DNA of 12,008 bases, from contig JAGWBY010000041.1 of NCBI GenBank assembly GCA_021295675.1, positions 1 to 12,008 of the forward strand, given 5' to 3'. The number at the start of each line of letters is the position of its first letter. Within the stretch, counting starts at the first letter, position 1. This DNA is from Candidatus Latescibacterota bacterium. Lineage in GTDB: Bacteria > Latescibacterota > UBA2968 > UBA8231. Both the position numbers and the translations under genes were made by a program. Positions 6,038 through 12,008 of the stretch are shown here, piece by piece. Below the pieces are notes generated by a model. That model ran no database searches. It saw only the letters and a list, made by a program, of their open reading frames with translations, and was not told the origin of the DNA.

Positions 6038-8171
6038 GTGGTCGGATAGCCACCTCCAGCTAGCGGGACCACGCGTATTCCTCGTCCTGCTGCCCTTCCT
6101 ACTCGCATTCGTTTATTGGGTATATCAGCGGACGTATCCGCAAGTTGATTCCAAGCGCCGCATGGTGCTCGTGGCGTTGCGTGCTGTGGCTGTGGCCTTG
6201 CTAACTATGGTGTTGTGCGAGCCGGTTTTGACGTGGTGGCACCAGCAGGTCATCCGACCGCTGGTGTTGGTGTTGGTCGATACGAGCCCGAGCATGAGGG
6301 TAGCCGACGGGTCTGTCACGCGACTACAACAGGCTGTGGCCGTGCTGGGAGACGAGGGTTGGTCAGCGCGCTTGCAGCAGGCCGAAGTCCGCGCTTGGGG
6401 ATTTGCCGAGTCAGCGTATCCGCTCGCGCTTGACACGGTCGCGACCGCAATTACTCGCGGTCAGGCGACCAATATAGGCCGTGCCCTCGCCACCAGCTTG
6501 GAGGCGGTCACCGAGCGGGAGCGCGTGCAAGGTGTGGTCCTATTCTCCGACGGGGGCCACAACTTGGGCCGCAACCCGGTGCAACTGGGCGCGGAATTGG
6601 GCGTACCTGTGTACGCGCTTGGCGTGGGGGGCGCGGAGGTACCCGTCGATGTCCAGCTTGTAGATGTGCGCACAGCCGAAACCGGATACGTCGGTCAGAG
6701 CCAGCCAATTGACGCCGAGGTGCGGAGTTGGGGATACGAGGGACAGCACGTGGAGGTCCAGTTCTATGAGGGAAAGCGATTGCTCCAGAGACAATCGCTG
6801 CTGTTGGCCAGCGATGGACAGGTGCAGCGCGTTTCCTTTGCAGTGACGCCCCAGCAGGCTGGAGCGCGCATTTTTCGCGTGGCTATTGCGCCTGTGGCAG
6901 GGGAATTTGCGATCGCAGACAACGAGGCCCTCGCGTTTACCCACATTCTCGCCGGGCGCACGCGGGTTCTGTTGCTAGCCGGAGGCCCCAGCGAGGATTT
7001 GGCCTTTTTGCGCCGCAGTTTAAGCGCAGATTCGAGTTGGGTAGTAGAGACCATGATTCAGCGGGAGCCGGACGCGTTCTACGGCGGTGCGTGGAGTCCG
7101 GCTGTTTTGCAGGGCCGGGATGTGGTGCTACTGGTGAATCCGGGCGCATGGCTGCTCAACGGCCCGCCCGCCGCTGCGTTGGTCCAGCACGTATATGCCG
7201 GTGCCGGTTTGCTCGTCGTCGGCGGTCCCAAGATGGCGCGAGCTTGGCGCGCCGACTCGCCATTGGCTGCGCTCATGCCGCTTCAGGTAGCTGGCCCTGT
7301 GCCCTTTGTGCCGGACGAGGTCTTGTTGCGACTCAGCGCGGGCGGGCGGCACCATCCGGTCGTGCGCCAGCCCGCGGGGGCAGACGACCCGTGGCTTCGG
7401 TTGCCGCCGCTGCCAGGATACTTTCGCACGGCGCAGCAGCGGCCAGGCACCACTGTGCTGGTCGAGAGTGCAGGTGGCGAGCCTATCATAGTTGCGGGGG
7501 CTTATGGTGAGGGCAAGGTCCTCGCGGCTCTATCCGCGTCTTTTTGGCGGCTCGACCTGATGAGCAGCGGCGTCGATGGCCAGCCGCAGACCATTCGCAC
7601 GTTCTGGCGCGATGCCGCCAAGTGGCTCGCGCTCGACGCTCCGGGCGGGCGGGTCCGAGCCTCAACGGAGCGACCCGTGTACCGGGCGGGAGAAGAAGTG
7701 GTTTTCGCGGTGCAGGTTTTTGACGAATTACTGAAGCCGCAGCCGGGGGCGACGGTACAGATTGCGCTAGCCGGGCGAGAAGCGTTCGACCTGCAATCAC
7801 AAGGAGCCGGGCACTACCGAGGCGTCGCTAGTGGGCTGGCCCCCGGCACGTATGAATACGAGGTCCGAGCTGCAGTGGACCAAGCCGCTGTAGGTGCGGC
7901 TACGGGCCGCTTTGTCGTCGAAGAGTACAGCATTGAGCTTGGGGATTTGCGCGCCGACCCATTGCTCTTGGGCGCGCTGGCCCGCGCTAGTGGCGGCCGC
8001 GCCTATTCGCTCGCGGACTGGGAGGACATGCTAAAACAGCTTGCGCCGCGCAAGGGTTGGGTCGAAAAGGCCGAGGTTTTGCCACTGTGGGGGCCGCTGT
8101 GGCCCGCGCTTTTGGCGATTGCCCTGTTGGCTGTCGAGTGGTTTGGACGCAAGCGCAGCGGCATGATCTGA
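6030..8171 (+). CDS. Membrane-anchored von Willebrand A protein with GATase-like domain
   Basis: This protein of 713 residues is not recognised by name. Two membrane helices (about 16-32 and 45-62) are followed by a vWA domain (about 77-200) with an intact metal-ion-dependent adhesion site: D84-T-S86-P-S88, T147 and the SDGG loop with D174. Next come an Ig-like region (about 205-305), a class I glutamine-amidotransferase-like fold (about 310-535, with VLLLAGGPSEDLAFL and LLVVGGPKMARAW, but no obvious catalytic Cys), a second Ig-like region (about 540-630) and a C-terminal helix (about 688-704) ending in the basic GRKRSGMI. Proteins of this layout occur in many Gram-negatives, often near BatA/MoxR-type genes, none of which is seen here. 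I chose GTG 6030, which overlaps the tsaD stop by 8 bases and starts shortly before the first helix. An upstream ATG at 5958 would bury 80 bases in tsaD. The vWA domain suggests metal-dependent protein binding at the inner membrane; the partner is unknown. Confidence 0.85.
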   Translation: MSEWSDSHLQLAGPRVFLVLLPFLLAFVYWVYQRTYPQVDSKRRMVLVALRAVAVALLTMVLCEPVLTWWHQQVIRPLVLVLVDTSPSMRVADGSVTRLQQAVAVLGDEGWSARLQQAEVRAWGFAESAYPLALDTVATAITRGQATNIGRALATSLEAVTERERVQGVVLFSDGGHNLGRNPVQLGAELGVPVYALGVGGAEVPVDVQLVDVRTAETGYVGQSQPIDAEVRSWGYEGQHVEVQFYEGKRLLQRQSLLLASDGQVQRVSFAVTPQQAGARIFRVAIAPVAGEFAIADNEALAFTHILAGRTRVLLLAGGPSEDLAFLRRSLSADSSWVVETMIQREPDAFYGGAWSPAVLQGRDVVLLVNPGAWLLNGPPAAALVQHVYAGAGLLVVGGPKMARAWRADSPLAALMPLQVAGPVPFVPDEVLLRLSAGGRHHPVVRQPAGADDPWLRLPPLPGYFRTAQQRPGTTVLVESAGGEPIIVAGAYGEGKVLAALSASFWRLDLMSSGVDGQPQTIRTFWRDAAKWLALDAPGGRVRASTERPVYRAGEEVVFAVQVFDELLKPQPGATVQIALAGREAFDLQSQGAGHYRGVASGLAPGTYEYEVRAAVDQAAVGAATGRFVVEEYSIELGDLRADPLLLGALARASGGRAYSLADWEDMLKQLAPRKGWVEKAEVLPLWGPLWPALLAIALLAVEWFGRKRSGMI

Positions 8172-8217
8172 CGCGCCGCAAGGTGCAAAAAGCCGCGTTT
8201 TTGTTTATTTTTTGTTA
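8171..8217 (+). terminator. Probable intrinsic terminator after the vWA gene
   Basis: ACGCG (8171-8175) can pair with CGCGT (8194-8198) around a long loop that may fold further (GCA/TGC). It is followed by an unusually long T-rich tract (8198-8217) of about fifteen T residues. The stem is short, so strength is uncertain, but the T-tract and the position directly after the stop codon, 100 nt before ftsK, make a transcript end likely. Confidence 0.5.
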
Positions 8218-8274
8218 ATCCCCTTTCCCATCTGATTGCTTCCCAGCCTAGGTACTAGCGGAGTCTGCGGCTCT

Positions 8275-10587
8275 ATGTCCGAGTTTTTGCATACGCCCAA
8301 AGGCGAGAAGAAACCCCAAGCGCTAGGGGTGCTCCTCCTCGGCCTCGGCGCGTTTTTACTTGTCTGCTTGATATCCCATTCGCCGCTGGATCCCCCTAAT
8401 TCGAGCCGCTCGGTGGCGGAGAGTTTGAATTGGGGGGGGTGGATCGGTGCGTATGCGTCGTATGGGGCCTTTGCGGGCATGGGACTGGCGGCGTATGTCT
8501 GGCCCATGCTCTTGTTGTTGTGGGGTTGGAATAGGGTGCGTTGCCGGCCGGTGGCTCTTGCGGTGCAGCGCAGTGTGGGCCTTTTGCTCATGGCGGTCTT
8601 CATCAGCATCGCTACCGGTCTGCCCGACTATTCGCCGCACACGGCCTATGCGCTGGGCGGCGTACTGGGAACCCAGGTCAGTTTGGATTTCCTCATACCG
8701 TACCTAGGGAGGCTAGGGGCGGCGGTTTTGCTGGGCGCGCTCTTTGTGGTTGCGGTGATTTTGACCCCCGGTCTGAACTGGCGACTGTTGGCGTGGTTGG
8801 GCTCTGGTTTGGCGGTGGTTTGGCAGTGGCTCGGGCGGTGGCTCGGGCGTTTGCGGCGATTCAGCCCTGCTGTGAAAAGCAAAGCGGCAAAGTGGGAGAA
8901 GGACAAGGTGGCGGGAGCGACATGGCCGGAGACCGGCGCGGAGCCTCGGGTTGAGGCGGCAGGGGCATCTTGGAAGCCAATGGTTGAAGAGGTTGACGCA
9001 GTGGAGCCTCGGGTGCAGGAACTAACGCGCGTTGAGCGGCGCGAGCGCAAAAAGAAGAAGAAACCCACGATTGCAGACGCGGCGGCTCCCGCGCCGGAGC
9101 GCAAAAAAGAGAAGGCAGAGCCAGCCCGCAAGCCTACAGGGGGTCGCTATGAAATCCCGAGTCCTGCGTTGCTAGACGAAGTTCCGGCCAACCATAGCCG
9201 CGTCTCTAAGGAGGCTTTGCTGGAAAACGCCAAGCTGCTGGAGAGTGCGTTGGACAATTTCGACGTGGCCAGCAAGGTCGTAGAGGTGAGTCCCGGGCCG
9301 GTAGTGACGCGCTACGAGGTAGAGCCGGCCCCTGGGGTTAAGGTCAATCGCATTGCCGCGCTTTCGGACGATCTCGCGCGCGTGATGAGCGCCAAAGGCA
9401 TTCGCATTCAAGCGCCGGTGCCGGGCAAATCCGTGGTGGGGGTAGAGATTGCCAATCAGGAGCGAGAGACCGTTTACTTGCGCGAGATCATCGAAGACGA
9501 GGTGTTCAGTCGGTCGGATTCCAAGCTGGTCATGGCGCTGGGCAAGACTATTTCGGGCGAGCCGTGTGCCGCGGATTTGGCCAAAATGCCTCATCTATTG
9601 GTCGCCGGTGCCACCGGGGCTGGCAAGAGCGTATGCCTGAACAGCCTAATTTGCAGCATCCTCCTCAAGGCCACGCCGGACGAAGTGCGCTTTATCATGG
9701 TCGATCCCAAGGTAGTAGAATTGACGATGTACAACGATATACCGCACTTGCTGGTGCCGGTTATCACCGAGCCGAAAAGGGCCGCCGAGGCCCTGAAGTG
9801 GGCGGTAGCCGAAATGGAAGCTCGCTACCAGAAACTGGCCAAGCTGGGGGTTCGCAATCTGTCCGACTACAACGCCAAGCTGGTGAGCGTCCAAGCCGAG
9901 GCTGCTGAAGACGGCGTTGAGCCTGAGAAGCCGCTGGCGTACATCGTGATAGTAATTGACGAATTTGCCGATTTGATGTTGACGGCCCCCGCTGAGGTGG
10001 AGACCTCGCTGATGGGTTTGGCGCAGAAGTCGCGCGCCGTGGGCATTCACATCATTTTGGCGACACAGCGGCCCTCGGTGAACGTGATTACCGGGGTAAT
10101 CAAGGCCAACTTTCCATCGCGCATTGCCTTCCAGGTGGCGTCAAAGACGGACTCGCGCACGATTCTCGATCTCAACGGGGCCGAGCGACTGTTGGGGATG
10201 GGTGATATGCTCTTTCTGCCGAGCGGCCAAGGCGAGCCGCTCCGCGTCCACGGGGCCTTTATTTCTGGCGAGGAAACCGAGCGCTTGGTCGCGGCATTAA
10301 AAGAGAGCCAGTACGAGGCCGAGGAAGTTGCGGTGTTTTCCGAGCAGCCGGATATTAACGCGGCTGCCGATGCGCGCGACGACCTTTTCGACGATGCCGT
10401 GCGCTTAGTCTGCGAACACCAGCAGGCCTCCACCTCGTTTTTGCAGCGGCGCTTGAAAGTGGGTTATTCCCGCGCCGCGCGGTTGATGGACGAGCTGGAG
10501 GCCGCCGGTATCGTCGGGCCGATCGTTGGGGCAAAGCCGCGCGAGATTCTCGTCGAGAGCGCGGAAGAGGAGGATGCGGAAGAATGA
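8275..10587 (+). CDS. ftsK: FtsK/SpoIIIE DNA translocase
   Basis: This 770-residue hexameric ATP-driven motor pumps chromosomal DNA at the division septum. The N-terminus holds about four to five membrane helices (about 17-34, 66-84, 101-116, 147-164 and 170-187). A short charged linker follows (about 195-290, very rich in Lys/Glu with runs such as ERKKKKKP). The alpha and beta motor domains begin near 295. Visible ATPase motifs are Walker A GATGAGKS (445-452), MVDPKVVELTMY (475-486), Walker B VIVIDEFADLM (558-568), and LATQRPSVNVITGVIKANFP (595-614). A winged-helix gamma domain (about 700-765, with STSFLQRRLKVGYSRAARLMDELE) is the KOPS-reading module in known FtsK. I chose ATG 8275, with CGGAG at 8259-8263; TTG 8236 would add 13 residues not typical of the family. 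The stop overlaps lolA by four bases. A run of eight G at 8432-8439 lies in the membrane-domain coding region. Confidence 0.97.
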   Translation: MSEFLHTPKGEKKPQALGVLLLGLGAFLLVCLISHSPLDPPNSSRSVAESLNWGGWIGAYASYGAFAGMGLAAYVWPMLLLLWGWNRVRCRPVALAVQRSVGLLLMAVFISIATGLPDYSPHTAYALGGVLGTQVSLDFLIPYLGRLGAAVLLGALFVVAVILTPGLNWRLLAWLGSGLAVVWQWLGRWLGRLRRFSPAVKSKAAKWEKDKVAGATWPETGAEPRVEAAGASWKPMVEEVDAVEPRVQELTRVERRERKKKKKPTIADAAAPAPERKKEKAEPARKPTGGRYEIPSPALLDEVPANHSRVSKEALLENAKLLESALDNFDVASKVVEVSPGPVVTRYEVEPAPGVKVNRIAALSDDLARVMSAKGIRIQAPVPGKSVVGVEIANQERETVYLREIIEDEVFSRSDSKLVMALGKTISGEPCAADLAKMPHLLVAGATGAGKSVCLNSLICSILLKATPDEVRFIMVDPKVVELTMYNDIPHLLVPVITEPKRAAEALKWAVAEMEARYQKLAKLGVRNLSDYNAKLVSVQAEAAEDGVEPEKPLAYIVIVIDEFADLMLTAPAEVETSLMGLAQKSRAVGIHIILATQRPSVNVITGVIKANFPSRIAFQVASKTDSRTILDLNGAERLLGMGDMLFLPSGQGEPLRVHGAFISGEETERLVAALKESQYEAEEVAVFSEQPDINAAADARDDLFDDAVRLVCEHQQASTSFLQRRLKVGYSRAARLMDELEAAGIVGPIVGAKPREILVESAEEEDAEE

Positions 10588-11228
10588 GACTGTGGTTGTG
10601 GGTTGCGCTCTGTGTGGGCTTAGCTGCGAGCACGGCTTTTGGACAGAGCGGCGAAGAAATCATCGCTAGGGTGCAAAAGCGCCTTGCTAGCTACAAGACG
10701 TTTTCAGCCCGCTTTGAAAAGCAGTTCTACTGGGCCGTGCTGGACAAGTACCGCAGCCGCGAGGGCCGGATTTATTTGCGCCGTCCGAATCGCTTTCGCA
10801 TCGAACTGGAAGGCGGCGATGTGGTAGTGGCCGATGGCAAGGCCGTTTGGTCGTACGTCGTGCACAACGGCCAAGTGGTGATCAGCCCCTACGAAGCGGA
10901 AATAAAGACCCCGTGGGAAGTATTTTTCGACTATACCGAGCGCTATGTGCCCATTGCGGTGGAGGAAAGCGCGTTGGGTGGACGGCCCTGCTATTTGCTG
11001 ATCATGGCACCGGAAAACAAAGCCTCTGTGGTCGAACAGATGCGGGTCTGGGTGGATCCTAGAGGGTGGTTTCTGCTGCAAGTCGAGCAGCGCGAGGCCA
11101 ATGGCAATCGCACTGCGTACGTCCTTAGGGATCACCGCGCCAATAGGAGGATAGCCGACGAGGTCTTTTCTTTTGAGGTGCCAGAAGGGGTGGAGGTGCT
11201 GGACACTAGGAAGCCCCCTGTTGAGTAA
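10584..11228 (+). CDS. lolA: LolA-family outer-membrane lipoprotein carrier
   Basis: This 214-residue periplasmic protein has a signal peptide (MRLWLWVALCVGLAASTAFG, cleavage near residue 20). Its mature body matches the LolA/LolB-like beta fold: a helix with IIARVQKRLASYKTFSARFE (26-45), GRIYLRRPNRFRIE (61-74), VVADGKAVWSY (81-91), a Trp-containing hairpin near 155-170, and the C-terminal FSFEVPEGVEVLD (195-207). LolA accepts lipoproteins from the LolCDE exporter and carries them to the outer membrane. Its presence implies a Gram-negative envelope. The ATG overlaps the ftsK stop (ATGA), and the pairing ftsK-lolA is common in other bacteria. The acceptor LolB is not visible. Family membership is firm. 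The exact role, LolA versus another lipid or lipoprotein carrier of the same fold, is likely but not proven. Confidence 0.9.
   Translation: MRLWLWVALCVGLAASTAFGQSGEEIIARVQKRLASYKTFSARFEKQFYWAVLDKYRSREGRIYLRRPNRFRIELEGGDVVVADGKAVWSYVVHNGQVVISPYEAEIKTPWEVFFDYTERYVPIAVEESALGGRPCYLLIMAPENKASVVEQMRVWVDPRGWFLLQVEQREANGNRTAYVLRDHRANRRIADEVFSFEVPEGVEVLDTRKPPVE
11208..11213 (+). promoter_or_regulatory. Ribosome binding site favouring TTG 11221 for the S8 protease
   Basis: AGGAAG lies seven bases before TTG 11221. The alternative GTG 11233 has only TAAGG two bases away, which is too close. This spacing, and the lysine it puts before the hydrophobic core, decide the start of the last gene. Confidence 0.5.
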
Positions 11229-12008
11229 GGGAGTGTGGTGGTGGGCGGCTCTGCTGGTACACGCGGGGGCCTTGGCGGTTGCAGCGGATCAGAGTATCTG
11301 GATTCTGTTGCGCGACAAAACGGATGCCGAAGGACGGCGCATCGCTTGGGTGGATTTGGGGGCTGGTCATACGGTCAGCCCACGCTATATCGAGCGGCTG
11401 CGGGAGATGGGGGTGGGGGTGCGCTTTTTTTCGCGTTGGCTCAACGCAGTCAGCGCGCAGGTCTCGCCCGAGGTACAGCGCCGGGTGCAGACTGCGGACT
11501 TTGTCGTGGCAACGCGGCCCGTGCAGCGCTTGCAGCGGCCTAGTCCACCGCCGCCCGCGCTGTTTGCCAGTCCTAAGTTGCAGCAAAGCCGTTATGGCCC
11601 CGCCTTTGAGCAGTTGGCCCAAATCGCCGTTCCCCCCCTACACGACCAAGGTCTGACGGGTGCTGGGGTGCGCGTGGCCTTGCTCGACAATGGTTTCCAC
11701 TACGCCGAACACGCGGCCTTTGCTTCCATTCGCGTGGTGGCCCAGCGCGACTTTGTCAATGACGACGAGATTGTCAGCGATGAAGCCGATCAACCCATCA
11801 CGGGCGACGAAATGAGCGGCAGCCAAAACTTGCACGGTGCGCAAGTACTTTCCCTGCTGGCAGGCTATCAGCCCGATCACTTTGTCGGCGTGGCACCCGA
11901 CGCTGAGTACATCTTGGCCAAGACCGAACTAGACGACAACTTGCCCGAAATGCCCTCGGAGGAGGACCGCTGGGTCGCCGGTTTGGAATGGGCCGACAGC
12001 TTGGGAGC
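11221..12008 (+). CDS. Exported subtilisin-like serine protease, N-terminal part (partial)
   Basis: The frame runs off the right edge; 262 residues are present. With TTG 11221 the protein starts MSKGVWWWAALLVHAGALAVA, a signal peptide cleaved near residue 22; GTG 11233 is the alternative. Next is a propeptide-like region (about 25-110) with SPRYIERLREMGVGVRFF and SRWLNAVSA (71-79), characteristic of the pro-domain of secreted S8 proteases in FCB bacteria, then a proline-rich joint (about 107-115). The catalytic domain begins near 145. GAGVRVALLDNGFHYAEH carries the catalytic Asp (D156), and NLHGAQVLSLLAGY carries the catalytic His (H205), followed by GVAPDAEYILAKTE. The catalytic Ser is beyond the window. 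Full-length relatives often end in the same T9SS sorting domain as the first two genes; that is expectation, not seen. The gene overlaps the lolA stop by 8 bases and is probably in the ftsK-lolA operon. Confidence 0.9.
   Translation, partial: MSKGVWWWAALLVHAGALAVAADQSIWILLRDKTDAEGRRIAWVDLGAGHTVSPRYIERLREMGVGVRFFSRWLNAVSAQVSPEVQRRVQTADFVVATRPVQRLQRPSPPPPALFASPKLQQSRYGPAFEQLAQIAVPPLHDQGLTGAGVRVALLDNGFHYAEHAAFASIRVVAQRDFVNDDEIVSDEADQPITGDEMSGSQNLHGAQVLSLLAGYQPDHFVGVAPDAEYILAKTELDDNLPEMPSEEDRWVAGLEWADSLG

Noticed and set aside
11235..11656. Two + strand open frames overlapping the start of the S8 protease
   Set aside because: The third frame, which runs off the window edge, contains the signal peptide, propeptide and catalytic Asp and His motifs of a subtilisin. 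The other two frames have no such content.

Overview
The window is a fully coding-dense stretch of a bacterial chromosome. Every gene I can support lies on the + strand. I see no RNA genes, insertion sequences, CRISPR arrays or phage genes. Two neighbouring proteins end in the NYPNPFNP type of C-terminal sorting domain, used by type IX secretion (T9SS) bacteria of the FCB group. Together with a LolA-type carrier and GC-rich DNA, this suggests a Gram-negative, mostly uncultured FCB-type lineage (Latescibacterota, Zixibacteria or a similar phylum). The exact phylum is inference and cannot be settled from this window.

Layout. (1) Positions 1-2532 hold the tail of one T9SS-sorted protein and a complete 693-aa T9SS-sorted surface protein. 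The second has two tandem cohesin-like plus Ig-like modules. Each gene is followed by a related hairpin carrying the same GGGGTCCCATTTC arm. (2) Positions 2579-3730 form a tight cluster, moaD-moaE-phosphatase, with gaps of 1 and 2 nt. It encodes both subunits of molybdopterin synthase and a small cysteine phosphatase strikingly like animal DUSP23/VHZ. (3) Positions 3760-4000 hold an inverted repeat and a 64-aa zinc-ribbon protein of unknown role. (4) Positions 4063-8171 hold a YbbR-domain membrane protein, tsaD (tRNA t6A synthesis) and a large membrane-anchored von Willebrand A protein, all touching or overlapping. (5) Positions 8275-12008 hold ftsK (DNA translocase), a LolA-family lipoprotein carrier and the N-terminal part of an exported subtilisin-like protease, again overlapping end to start.

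How they fit together. Most genes are housekeeping: molybdenum cofactor, tRNA modification, chromosome segregation and lipoprotein transport. The rest are envelope or secreted proteins. The less ordinary points are the DUSP23-like phosphatase in a moaDE operon, the duplicated sorting-domain plus terminator units, the YbbR gene whose first codons lie in a hairpin and which has no cdaA next to it, and the uncharacterised zinc-ribbon protein. I found no convincing evidence of a wholly new multi-gene system.
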